DNA of 48,161 bases from Nitrincola lacisaponensis (lineage in GTDB: Bacteria; Pseudomonadota; Gammaproteobacteria; Pseudomonadales; Balneatricaceae), in the NCBI RefSeq assembly GCF_000691225.1, contig NZ_JMSZ01000013.1, positions 1-48,161 of the forward strand, given 5' to 3'. Made by a program: the position numbers and the translations under genes. Position 1 is the first letter of the stretch. Every line of letters starts with the position of its first letter. The notes below the pieces were generated by a model, which was given only the letters and a program-made list of their open reading frames with translations, searched no databases and was not told the DNA's origin. Shown piece after piece: positions 19,802-28,687 of this stretch.

Positions 19802-20653
19802 TCAGCTATCTGCAGGCGGTGGTGCCAGCCAGGTCAGTTGGCAGGTTGCCCCGTCACGCTGACGCAGCACGTCCACCAGCCAGGGTTCCGCCTGCTGAAG
19901 CGTCTGATCCAGCTGCCAGGGAGGATTAACGATCAACATCCCGCTGCCGTACATCCCCTGTTCCGCTTCTGCCCCGATGGTCAGCTCAGAACACAACATA
20001 TTCTGAATCCCCGTTCGGCGTATCGACTCCAGCATCATTTTCCAGCGCCGCGACGGCAGCAACGGATACCAGATGGCAAAGCATCCATTCGGCCAGCGCT
20101 TCAGTGCTTTCGGCAGGAACTCAGCCACCTGATCGTATTCAGATTTCACCTCATAAGAAGGATCGATCAATACCAGCCCCCGGTTTGGCTTGGGCGGCAA
20201 CAGCGACAGCACCCCTTCATAGCCATCCCGGTGATGCACACCTACGCCCGGATGAGTGGCAAAGGCCTGCTTGAGTTGCCTCGCCTCACCCGGATGCAGT
20301 TCCATCAAATGCAACTGATCCCCTTCCCGCGCCATACCTGCGGCCAGTGCCGGCGATCCGGGATAATGCGACAGCACGGCATCCGTATTCACTGCCTTAA
20401 CCTGATCCAGGTACAACGCCACTGACTCAGGCAGATCTGTTGCCGTCCAGAGCCGGGCAATACCCTGCTGAAACTCGGCGGTTTTGGCAGACTGCTCGGA
20501 ATCCAGCGCATAAAAAGCTTTACCGGAATGGGTTTCCAGATAACTCCAGGGCTTGGCCTTACGGTTCAGCGCCTGAAGCAGGCACACTAACAGATGGTGC
20601 TTGTGCAGATCGGCAAAGTTGCCAGCATGGAAGCCGTGCAAATAACTCAACAT
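19802..20653 (-). CDS. rlmJ: 23S rRNA (adenine(2030)-N6)-methyltransferase
   Basis: SAM-dependent methyltransferase that modifies A2030 of 23S rRNA. The 283-residue length matches E. coli RlmJ (about 280). The N-terminus MLSYLHGFHAGNFADLHKH is highly characteristic, YPGSPALA is a conserved block, and the catalytic motif is DPSY in GLVLIDPSYEVKSEY. It begins 3 nt after the stop of the upstream GNAT gene, so the two are probably co-transcribed. Confidence 0.95.
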   Translation of the reverse strand: MLSYLHGFHAGNFADLHKHHLLVCLLQALNRKAKPWSYLETHSGKAFYALDSEQSAKTAEFQQGIARLWTATDLPESVALYLDQVKAVNTDAVLSHYPGSPALAAGMAREGDQLHLMELHPGEARQLKQAFATHPGVGVHHRDGYEGVLSLLPPKPNRGLVLIDPSYEVKSEYDQVAEFLPKALKRWPNGCFAIWYPLLPSRRWKMMLESIRRTGIQNMLCSELTIGAEAEQGMYGSGMLIVNPPWQLDQTLQQAEPWLVDVLRQRDGATCQLTWLAPPPADS

Positions 20654-20656
20654 GGG

Positions 20657-21157
20657 TCAGATTTCCTGGTACATATAGGTGACTTGGCCACCATAGGCGG
20701 CGATCTTGTCATCACTCAAATGCAGCACATGGGGTGTAAAGCCGCGCTGCTGCCAATAGGACATCGCATTGCCTACCGCCGTCAGGGACAGGCAGGCAAA
20801 CCCCAGCGACACGGCGGATTGTCTGAAGGCTGCAAACAGCAACTTGCCAACACCCTGTCCAGCCAGATCCGGCGCAATCGCCATATCATGCAGATACAGA
20901 CAATCAGCCTGCGCAGGCAACTGGCACTCAGCGCCGTTCAGTGCCGGCACCTCAGCAAAGCGCCAGGGCATGCCAATCAGATAACCGCACACCTGACCCT
21001 GTTGCAGCGCAACGAAGCAGGTTTCTGGAGAGGCAGCACGCTTGGCCGCCAGGGACAGTTCTGACTCAGGCTCCAGCAGATCACTATAACAGGCACACTG
21101 TACCTGCCAAACGGCTGCCATATCTTTCGCCTGCATCGAGCGAATCTCAATTTTCAT
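20657..21157 (-). CDS. GNAT-family N-acetyltransferase
   Basis: The protein is 166 residues from the ATG at 21157. It starts MKIEIRSMQAKDMAAVWQVQ, a typical GNAT opening. The acetyl-CoA pyrophosphate loop is DLAGQGVGKLLFAAF (Q/R-x2-G-x-G/A pattern), followed by LSLTAVGNAMSYWQQRGF. I rejected the open frame extending to 21346: it reads through the phosphodiesterase start and its first 63 residues are not GNAT-like. The substrate is unknown. It sits 3 nt before rlmJ. Confidence 0.88.
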   Translation of the reverse strand: MKIEIRSMQAKDMAAVWQVQCACYSDLLEPESELSLAAKRAASPETCFVALQQGQVCGYLIGMPWRFAEVPALNGAECQLPAQADCLYLHDMAIAPDLAGQGVGKLLFAAFRQSAVSLGFACLSLTAVGNAMSYWQQRGFTPHVLHLSDDKIAAYGGQVTYMYQEI

Positions 21158-21240
21158 CGCGCAAGTGTAATCAGATAGCGCAAAAAAGTAACCCCGATCA
21201 GGTAGACTCTTGTCATGCACAACGCCAACAGGATACGCCC

Positions 21241-22020
21241 ATGTCCAGAATAACCGACGCTTTAAACCATTTAGCCAACCAGCTCTGGTCCTTTGCACCC
21301 GGTAGCCGGACACCGGTTGATCTGCAACAGATTCAACTGGTGGCACACCGTGGTGCTCATGGGGCTACGCCTGCAGGTCAACTGATCGAGAATACCCTGG
21401 CAGCCTTTGATCTCTGTCTGGAACTGGGTATCTGGGGGATTGAGCTGGATGTACAACCCACCCAGGATGGCGATCTGCTGGTGCACCATGACCCTCACTG
21501 CGGCAGACTCTTCAACCGCCCTGATCTGGTACTGTCCGATACATCCTCTGAACAGATACGCCAGGCGATTCCCGAGATCCCGCGCCTGGCCGAAGTGATC
21601 GAGCGCTATGCAGGCAAGCTGCACCTGATGATTGAAATCAAAACCTCCTGGCGGCAATACCCTGATCTGCCACAGCAGGTGGAAGCGCTACTCAAAGACT
21701 GGCAGCCGATGCAGGATTATCACCTGCTCAGCCTGGTTCCTGATCACCTGGAAGGCTTCAAACACACACCCGCCAGTGCCTTTGTGGATGTCGCCGAATT
21801 CAATAGCCGTGAGATTATCAAGGAGAACCTTGCTCTCGGACATGGTGCCGTAGCAGGTTCCTTTGCACTGTTAAGTACAGCGCAGATCCACGCACTGCGA
21901 CAGGCGGGTCGCCGCACGGGTACCGGGATGGTGGAAAAACGCGCCATCGCCAGCCGCGAAATCCATCGCGGTGTCGACTGGATTTTTTCTGACTCAGTGG
22001 TCTCACTTCTGCGGGACTGA
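21241..22020 (+). CDS. glycerophosphodiester phosphodiesterase
   Basis: Hydrolyses glycerophosphodiesters to glycerol-3-phosphate and an alcohol. The 259-residue protein carries the GDPD signature VAHRGAHG (about residues 33-40), the acidic pair in IELDVQPTQDG, and HHDP. A later EIKTSW supplies another metal-binding Glu. There is no signal peptide, so it is a cytosolic, UgpQ-like form. I used the ATG at 21241; an upstream open frame to 20941 runs antisense to the GNAT gene. It overlaps the convergent MFS gene by 18 nt. Confidence 0.9.
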   Translation: MSRITDALNHLANQLWSFAPGSRTPVDLQQIQLVAHRGAHGATPAGQLIENTLAAFDLCLELGIWGIELDVQPTQDGDLLVHHDPHCGRLFNRPDLVLSDTSSEQIRQAIPEIPRLAEVIERYAGKLHLMIEIKTSWRQYPDLPQQVEALLKDWQPMQDYHLLSLVPDHLEGFKHTPASAFVDVAEFNSREIIKENLALGHGAVAGSFALLSTAQIHALRQAGRRTGTGMVEKRAIASREIHRGVDWIFSDSVVSLLRD

Positions 22021-23361
22021 GGTCCAGTCGTCCGCAGCCTGTTCGCCTCGACGCTCATTCACCGGCAGCACCGTCACTATGGCCAGCACAAACAGCACCA
22101 GACAGAAAAGGATGGCATCCGCCAGACCGAAAGCCCACTGGATCAGGCCCAGCCCGAGAATACCAAACACTGCTGCCAGCTTGGCAGACATGCCCCAGAA
22201 ACCAAAAAACTCTGCTGACTTGCCCAACGGGGTCAACACCCCCACCAACGCCCGGCCCGCAGACTGGGAAGAACCCAGACTCAGCCCGGCCAGCACCCCG
22301 GCAAACAGAAACACATGTTGCGCCTGCCATTGCAGCCCGAATGTCTGCTGGAGCAACTCCGTGAGTGACGGGGTTTGCCAGATCGCCAGAATCGCCAGCA
22401 ACCACAGACACAGTGTCATGATGTAGGTGGTGCGCGTCCCGATCTGACTCTGCAACCAGCCAAAACCGACCGCTCCCAGCGCCGCCGTAATCTGCACAGT
22501 GATGAACATCAACGCACGCACCTGATCATCCCAGCCAATGACCTGAGCACCGTAAATAAACGAAAAAGCGATGATGATATAGACCCCGGCCATGGCAAAG
22601 AACACTGAAATCAGCAAACTGCGCAAGTCACGGAAATACTGGATTTCATGCCAGGTCGACACCACTCTGGCAACACCCAGCTGCAACAGACTGGAATCAG
22701 ATGGTTGTCGCTTCGACTGTCCACGTTCACGCAACCAGACAAAGGTCGGAATCGCAGCGATCAGGAAAAAACCAGCGGCAAAGGGCCCCACCCAGCGAAT
22801 CGTGTCAAAGTTCTCGGCAGACACCTCACCCAGAAAAAACAGCGTAAAGGCGGTTGCGACCAGGCCACCGATATAACCCATCCCCCAGCCCAGCCCGGAG
22901 ATCCACCCCAGCGTTTTACGAGGCCCCAGATCCGGCAGAAAGCTGGCCACAAAGCCCTCGCCTATCGCATATGCAAAATTGGACAAAATAATCAGCAGCA
23001 TGGCCGGTATCAGCCAGCCTGGCTCAACAAAATAGAGCAGCGCCGTTGTCACAATCGTGAGCCAATAACTCACCCACAGAAAGCGCTTGCGACTGGCGGT
23101 GTAATCCATAATCGCACCGCAGACCGGATTCGCCACCACTACCATCAAATAACTCACCGCCAGCGCCAGGCTCCAGAGCAGGTTACCCAAACGGTAATCC
23201 GGGGCATCACCCACAATCACACGGGTAAACAGATCACCATAGATCACCGTGATGATCAGCAGTGTGTAAGCCTGATTGGCAAAATCAAACATCGCCCAGC
23301 CAAAAATTTCACGCTTGGGTGCCAATTGGGCAGGGGGGGTCGAAGGTGCAGCAGTTGGCAT
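22003..23361 (-). CDS. UMF1-family MFS transporter (Atg22-like)
   Basis: The 452-residue membrane protein has about 12 hydrophobic segments. The opening EIFGWAMFDFANQAYT is the hallmark of the UMF1/Atg22-like branch of the major facilitator superfamily. LGWISGLGWGMGYIGG and GLSLGSSQSAGRALVG are further conserved blocks. The ATG at 23361 has AGGAGAT at good spacing; the frame extends 15 codons upstream without a better site. The substrate is not established. It converges on the phosphodiesterase gene. Confidence 0.88.
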   Translation of the reverse strand: MPTAAPSTPPAQLAPKREIFGWAMFDFANQAYTLLIITVIYGDLFTRVIVGDAPDYRLGNLLWSLALAVSYLMVVVANPVCGAIMDYTASRKRFLWVSYWLTIVTTALLYFVEPGWLIPAMLLIILSNFAYAIGEGFVASFLPDLGPRKTLGWISGLGWGMGYIGGLVATAFTLFFLGEVSAENFDTIRWVGPFAAGFFLIAAIPTFVWLRERGQSKRQPSDSSLLQLGVARVVSTWHEIQYFRDLRSLLISVFFAMAGVYIIIAFSFIYGAQVIGWDDQVRALMFITVQITAALGAVGFGWLQSQIGTRTTYIMTLCLWLLAILAIWQTPSLTELLQQTFGLQWQAQHVFLFAGVLAGLSLGSSQSAGRALVGVLTPLGKSAEFFGFWGMSAKLAAVFGILGLGLIQWAFGLADAILFCLVLFVLAIVTVLPVNERRGEQAADDWTSVPQK

Positions 23362-23481
23362 CACACCATCATCTCCTGTAAACGGTCTGGATCTGCAGCT
23401 TAACACTCCACGCGATCTGTTTAAATTCTGGACACTGGGGAATCTGTTACCTACTATTCAAAAAAAACCGAGGACCGCCTC

Positions 23482-25080
23482 ATGATCTGTCGTTCGATTC
23501 GTGTATCGGCCATCGCCCTGATCGCCTTTGTGTCACTCTCAGGCTGCATGTCAGTCATTGACAGTATGGTACTGGCAGATATGGATCCTGCCAGCCGTAA
23601 ACTGGTCGAAACTCACCGGCTCGGTGAAAATTTCAAGAATGTCACGGATGCCCAGGCTGTGCGTACCATTCAGACAGCCCGTAATCCGGAGCTGGTCACC
23701 CTGGGTGGGGTTATCGGTATCTGGGAGCAGCGGCCAGCACTGATTGACGCTGCGCTGGCCCGTGGCATGAACCTGAACCAAGGCATTCCAAACCGGCTAC
23801 TGCTCAGTTACCCCAAAGAGGACCTTATGGCACCGGGTCCACTGAACGCAGCCTACCTGATCGGTACACCGCCATCGATGACACAGCTGATTGATGAACG
23901 TGCCGTCGTGTCTGCTGCGATGCTGGTGCGCGATCTGCAGACCTTCGATCGCCTGATTCAGGCAGGAGCCGTGTACAATCCGGCGACACTGAATGCAACA
24001 CTGAAGACCGCAACAGTATTCGGTAATACCCCCATACTGTCTGAACGACTGCTACAGATGGGCGCCGAGCTCTCTCCCGAGCTGATTTTTTCAGTCGCCA
24101 GCCAGGGAAGTGCAGAGATGCTGTCCTGGATACTGTCACAGGGTATTGATCCGAACAGCCGTCTCAGCACGCCAGGGGACCGACGCCAACATACCGGCTT
24201 AGAAGGCATTACCCTCTACAGCTACGCTGAAAATATCACCCCGCTTTTTTCACTGCCCGGCTATACGCCTGATACGCCTTCGCGCCAGCGAGCTATCGAA
24301 ATGGCACGCCTCCTGATCCAGGCGGGTGCAGAGGTGAACGCCACCGCTACCTTCAGTTACAGTATTTCTGAAGATCAGCCTATTTCCGGCTGGACCCCAC
24401 TGCATGCCTACTCCATGACGCAAAACCAGCCGTATGGTAATCCGGATCTTGTTGCCTATCTGATCTCCGTCGGAGCCAACACTCAGGCACTCAACAGTCA
24501 TGGTCAAACACCCGCACAGGTCACTGGCATGGCAGATCGCGTTACTCAGCAGATGATGACCCTGGCGGATCAACGTAGACGTCAGCGGGAACAGCGTGAA
24601 GCACAGGCGCGCCAACAATCGCAAACCGCCGATTCAGGCAACCTGTTTGGTCAGGCCATGGCGATTGCCGGTCTGGCGACCGTCGGAGCGGCTGCCAGCA
24701 ACGCCGGAGTGGATTCAAGCGCAGTGATGCAGATTGTCGGTGGCGGCATTGCCGACGTGATGACCGAAGGCCGTGCCGGGGGTATTCAGCAGGCACAGCA
24801 ACAGGTTCAACAACAGCAGCAACAGCAGTCCCGTTCACAAGCATCGAACCAGACCACGGCCGCACTGCCACCAGCGCCCGGCTTTCAGACCGAAACCTAC
24901 CGCGTGTCCTGCCCATCCGGAGTCAGTAACGACATTCCGCTGCATTATCGAACCCAGCAGTGCCGTAGCGCTATGATCGACTTCGCTCAAGCCTACTCGT
25001 GCAATGACTATCGGCGCTTTGAACAGGTACATGCAGCCTGCGAACGAGCCTGCGGATCAGTCAACTGTCTGCAGGAATAA
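23482..25080 (+). CDS. lipoprotein with ankyrin-like repeats and a Gln-rich linker
   Basis: The 532-residue protein begins with a lipoprotein signal whose lipobox is LSGC (C22). Residues about 130-350 contain ankyrin-like units (for example MARLLIQAGAEVN and LVAYLISVGANTQALNSHGQTP). A basic Gln/Arg helix (about 355-385), a Gly/Ala-rich stretch and a Gln tract (about 433-450) follow. The C-terminal 60 residues carry six cysteines and look like a small disulfide-bonded domain. It is predicted periplasmic or outer-membrane anchored. The function is unknown. It is convergent with the next gene, 6 nt apart. Confidence 0.8.
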   Translation: MICRSIRVSAIALIAFVSLSGCMSVIDSMVLADMDPASRKLVETHRLGENFKNVTDAQAVRTIQTARNPELVTLGGVIGIWEQRPALIDAALARGMNLNQGIPNRLLLSYPKEDLMAPGPLNAAYLIGTPPSMTQLIDERAVVSAAMLVRDLQTFDRLIQAGAVYNPATLNATLKTATVFGNTPILSERLLQMGAELSPELIFSVASQGSAEMLSWILSQGIDPNSRLSTPGDRRQHTGLEGITLYSYAENITPLFSLPGYTPDTPSRQRAIEMARLLIQAGAEVNATATFSYSISEDQPISGWTPLHAYSMTQNQPYGNPDLVAYLISVGANTQALNSHGQTPAQVTGMADRVTQQMMTLADQRRRQREQREAQARQQSQTADSGNLFGQAMAIAGLATVGAAASNAGVDSSAVMQIVGGGIADVMTEGRAGGIQQAQQQVQQQQQQQSRSQASNQTTAALPPAPGFQTETYRVSCPSGVSNDIPLHYRTQQCRSAMIDFAQAYSCNDYRRFEQVHAACERACGSVNCLQE

Positions 25081-25086
25081 CGCGCT

Positions 25087-27747
25087 TTACGACTGCGTCC
25101 AACTGTCGGGTAGACGCCAATGCGCTACCCAGTCTTGAATCGCATCGGCGGGCATGGGGCGTGCAATAAAATACCCCTGTGCCAGCTCACAACCGCGCGC
25201 CAGCAAATGCTGCCCTTGCTGTTCCGTTTCCACCCCCTCCGCAATCGGCGTGCGGCGAAAACTGCGTGCCAGTCCCAAAATACCTTCCAGCATGGCTGTA
25301 TCATCAGGATGGTCGAGCATATCACGCACAAAGCTGCGATCTATCTTCAGGGTCTGTACAGGCAAACGCTTCAAATAGGACAGCGAAGCGTAACCGGTGC
25401 CAAAATCATCCAGCGCAAAACGTACGCCCAGCGCCAGGCACTCCTCCATAATTGCCACCGCCCGTTCCAGGTCAAACAAGGCACTACTTTCCAGAATTTC
25501 GATCTCAAGACGCTGCGGGGAAACGCCCGGATGTCGCTGCAATGCAGCCTGCAAACGCTGCAGAAATGCAGGATGCTGCAATTGGTGCGCCCCCACATTG
25601 ACACTGACCGTCCAGTGATCATCACGCCACTGCTCCAACTGTGCCAGCGCTGTCTCAATCACCCAATTGCCCAAGGCGATCTCAAGTGGGTGCCCTTCAA
25701 TGAGCGGCAAAAACTCGACCGGTGGCAGAACACCCCGCTCAGGATGCTGCCAGCGCAGCAGCGCCTCCATCCCGACACACTGCCCGGTACGTATATTGAC
25801 CTGTGGCTGATAAAACAGAACGAACTCTTCTGCCCGTAACGCGGCATTTAACCGTGCCATATGTTCATGATGGCCTCGCACCGCATTATCCCGCGCCAAA
25901 TCAAATCGGTGAATGCGATTCTTGCCCGACAGCTTGGCCTGATACATGGCCTGATCCGCCTGACGCAGCAATTGATCCGCATCGATGGGCGCTTCCTGTG
26001 GATAAAACGTCACACCCAGACTGGCAGACACTTTCAGCACATAACCACGATCCTGCACTTCCCGTGCGGCCGCTTCCAGCAAACGCACCAGGACCGGCGT
26101 GCAGGCATCAATATCCGGGTTATCGACCAGCACCGCGACAAACTCATCACCTCCCAACCGGGCAAGGGTATCGCTCTCACGCAGAACATGCCGCATGCGC
26201 TCAGCCACCACGACCAACAAACGGTCACCGACATCATGACCATAACGATCATTGACCGCTTTAAAGCCATCCAGGTCCAGGTAGGCAATCACTAACTTGC
26301 TCTTGCGACGCAACGCCTGAGACATGGCCTGCTGCATACGATCCGCCAGCAGTACCCGATTCGGCAAGCCGGTTAAAGGGTCATAATGTGCAATACGCTC
26401 CAGTGCCAGCTGTTGTCGCTTGTAAACACTGATATCGCGTACCGTCCCCTGAATCATCATTTCGCCAGCCAGGTCGATCCGCGTCAGCAAGACTGTGCAG
26501 GGAATGTCACGACCATCACGGCGTTGATGCAACCATTCCCCGTAGTAGGACCCCTCCTGCACCGCACGCTGCAACATCTCCTGCGCCAGGCTGAATGAAT
26601 CGCGCCCATCCGGCTGATGTGAAGGAGACAAATCAACGGGCGTCAGTCCCTGCAACTCGGCAAAATCACGCGCCCCGAACAGCTTAATCATGGCTGGGTT
26701 GCCGGCCCGGAAACGCCAATCCGGCGGAGCCACAATCATCATCGCATCACGCGACTGTTCAAACAGCACACGATAGCGCTCTTCACTGTCCCGCAACGAC
26801 TGCTCAAGACGTTTCTGATCAGTAATATCCAGTGCAATTTCCATACGCACATAGCGACCATCGTCCCAGGGGATCGCCTGATCATGCAACTGAAACCAGC
26901 GCTCTAATGAAGCATTATAATGCTCCCATATGACCGGTTCACCGGGCTTGCCATCCGCGTCCAGCAAGCGATTATTGGTACAGAAGTCGCACGGAGAAGA
27001 GCGCCCCTGCAGGGCCTGCCAACAGATTTTGCCAACCACATCACCCAGCAATCGCCGGGCATGCGCATTAATAAACAGCACTTCATAAGTCTGCATATCG
27101 GCGACATACACAGCGGCATTGGTACCATCAAGAATATTGAGCAAACGCTGATGGGAAATCGCCAGCGCCGATTCCGCTGCCTGACGCTGATCCGATAACG
27201 TCCGAGTCAGACGTAACGCATTGCGCGAATGCGCGGCATAGATAGAACGGATAATTTCGATCAGTACCTTGGCAGTATCCTGTTTTGATGCCTCCGCCAG
27301 TGCAAAAGCCTCATCAGCTGTTTTCCCCTGCTGAATGGCTTTCACAACCATAGCCAGATAGCCATCCGACTCAAGCAGATGCGCCACCAGCCAGCGTACC
27401 AAAAAAGCCAACGCCTCCTCTGACGCACCGGCATCGACCGACGTCAGCAGGGCTGCTTTCGCCTCATCCAGTTGCTCCAGAAATGCCTGATGCCCCTCGT
27501 GATGGTCCAGCGCCGCCGCATGATCGGGTAAAAACGCATGCCACAGGGCTTCCTCCATCTCGAAATGACTGGCAGCTTCACAGGACAACTCATCCAGCAA
27601 TCCCACGAGCACACCTGAATCAGCAGAAATAATCATCTGCTCAGCCAGGCGATTCAGAATAGCCACCAACTGCCGATGCTGGGTATCCAGCTCAACAATG
27701 CCGGTTTCAAAACACGACTCCCACGGGAATATATCAATGTCAATCAA
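25087..27747 (-). CDS. hemerythrin-PAS-PAS-GGDEF-EAL signalling protein
   Basis: The 886-residue c-di-GMP protein has an N-terminal bacteriohemerythrin domain (about 7-130). It starts FPWESCFETGIVELDTQHR (H24), then HFEMEE (H61, E65), then DHHEGH (H82/H83, H86), the di-iron ligand pattern for O2 binding. PAS domains (about 200-310 and 320-440) follow, then GGDEF with LARLGGDEF and RESD five residues upstream as an I-site, and an EAL domain with EALLRWQHP, DDFGTGYASL and EGVET. Both catalytic motifs are intact, so cyclase and phosphodiesterase activities are both possible, perhaps tuned by oxygen. It is divergent from the CorA gene. Confidence 0.93.
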   Translation of the reverse strand: MIDIDIFPWESCFETGIVELDTQHRQLVAILNRLAEQMIISADSGVLVGLLDELSCEAASHFEMEEALWHAFLPDHAAALDHHEGHQAFLEQLDEAKAALLTSVDAGASEEALAFLVRWLVAHLLESDGYLAMVVKAIQQGKTADEAFALAEASKQDTAKVLIEIIRSIYAAHSRNALRLTRTLSDQRQAAESALAISHQRLLNILDGTNAAVYVADMQTYEVLFINAHARRLLGDVVGKICWQALQGRSSPCDFCTNNRLLDADGKPGEPVIWEHYNASLERWFQLHDQAIPWDDGRYVRMEIALDITDQKRLEQSLRDSEERYRVLFEQSRDAMMIVAPPDWRFRAGNPAMIKLFGARDFAELQGLTPVDLSPSHQPDGRDSFSLAQEMLQRAVQEGSYYGEWLHQRRDGRDIPCTVLLTRIDLAGEMMIQGTVRDISVYKRQQLALERIAHYDPLTGLPNRVLLADRMQQAMSQALRRKSKLVIAYLDLDGFKAVNDRYGHDVGDRLLVVVAERMRHVLRESDTLARLGGDEFVAVLVDNPDIDACTPVLVRLLEAAAREVQDRGYVLKVSASLGVTFYPQEAPIDADQLLRQADQAMYQAKLSGKNRIHRFDLARDNAVRGHHEHMARLNAALRAEEFVLFYQPQVNIRTGQCVGMEALLRWQHPERGVLPPVEFLPLIEGHPLEIALGNWVIETALAQLEQWRDDHWTVSVNVGAHQLQHPAFLQRLQAALQRHPGVSPQRLEIEILESSALFDLERAVAIMEECLALGVRFALDDFGTGYASLSYLKRLPVQTLKIDRSFVRDMLDHPDDTAMLEGILGLARSFRRTPIAEGVETEQQGQHLLARGCELAQGYFIARPMPADAIQDWVAHWRLPDSWTQS

Positions 27748-27838
27748 TCATCCACCCCGTTTGTCTCGCTCACCTACGCTAGTTATGAGCATAATCCATA
27801 CAGCTCAAGCTTGCCTGTCTTAATTGTATCCTTCTGAT

Positions 27839-28687
27839 ATGCTAAGTCAGTCAGCACAACGGACAGGAAGGTTGAAATGGCACACACTGGTCATGGAAGA
27901 TATCCTCAATACTGACCAGCGCCCCAAGCTGGAAGCTTATGACGGATACCTCTATATCGTTGTCAAAATGCTGCAGTTTTCCGAAGCATCACAAGAGATC
28001 CATACCGAACAGCTCAGCCTTATTCTCAGTGATCGCCTGCTGGTTTCAATACAGGAGCGTCCGGGGGATGTGTTTGCCGGTATTCGTGATCGACTGCGAA
28101 GTGGTCGTCGACAGCGTCTGCTGCATGCAGACTATCTGGCGTATGCCCTGATCGACGCAGTGGTGGATCATTACTTTGTTTTGCTGGAAAAACTCAGCGA
28201 TGAAATCGAAGCCCTGGAAGATCAACTGGTCAAACAGCCAACCCCGGAAACACTGGCTCGCATCCATCACTTCAAACGTGAAATGCTCTTGCTGCGCAAA
28301 GCTGTCTGGCCTCTGCGAGAGTTACTGAGTCGGTTAATGCGCGACGACAATCCGCTCATCCGCGAAGAAACCCGACTCTATCTGCGTGATGTCTATGACC
28401 ACACCATCCATATTCTGGATACCATAGAGACACTCAGGGAGCTGCTGGTCAGCATGCTGGACCTGTACCTTTCCAGTGTCAGCAATCGCATGAATGATGT
28501 CATGAAAACCCTGACCCTCATTGCCACGCTGTTCATGCCCCTGACCTTTATTGCAGGGGTATACGGCATGAACTTCGCCTTTATGCCAGAACTGGACTAC
28601 CCTTGGAGCTACCCGATTGTACTGGCCTTCATGTGCCTGGTGGCAATTGGATTAATCCTCTATTTCCGTCGCCGTCATTGGCTCTGA
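27839..28687 (+). CDS. CorA-family divalent cation channel, N-terminally short
   Basis: The C-terminal part is intact. It has the long helical region, two TM segments and the GMN selectivity motif (YGMNFAFMPEL), ending IGLILYFRRRHWL. The conserved block TLVMEDILNTDQRPKLEAYD, which normally lies 80-90 residues in, begins within 25 residues of the start, so the N-terminal alpha/beta domain is largely absent. No good ribosome site fits any in-frame start (TTG 27824, ATG 27839, ATG 27893). Only 77-91 nt separate it from the divergent gene, leaving no room for the missing part. It may be a 5'-truncated pseudogene or a short variant. Confidence 0.65.
   Translation: MLSQSAQRTGRLKWHTLVMEDILNTDQRPKLEAYDGYLYIVVKMLQFSEASQEIHTEQLSLILSDRLLVSIQERPGDVFAGIRDRLRSGRRQRLLHADYLAYALIDAVVDHYFVLLEKLSDEIEALEDQLVKQPTPETLARIHHFKREMLLLRKAVWPLRELLSRLMRDDNPLIREETRLYLRDVYDHTIHILDTIETLRELLVSMLDLYLSSVSNRMNDVMKTLTLIATLFMPLTFIAGVYGMNFAFMPELDYPWSYPIVLAFMCLVAIGLILYFRRRHWL

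Noticed and set aside
19788-19820. terminator between the 90-residue gene and rlmJ
   Set aside because: CCGCCTG/CAGGCGG can pair, but the loop is 19 nt, there is no T-run, and one arm is inside rlmJ.
20941-21240. 100-codon N-terminal extension of the phosphodiesterase
   Set aside because: It overlaps the GNAT gene antisense and lacks family likeness. GDPD proteins start close to the ATG at 21241.
21158-21346. 63-codon N-terminal extension of the GNAT protein
   Set aside because: It runs antisense through the phosphodiesterase start; the canonical GNAT opening is at 21157.
22648-23403. 251-codon plus-strand open frame
   Set aside because: Antisense to the UMF1-type transporter gene; a low-complexity shadow without a ribosome site.
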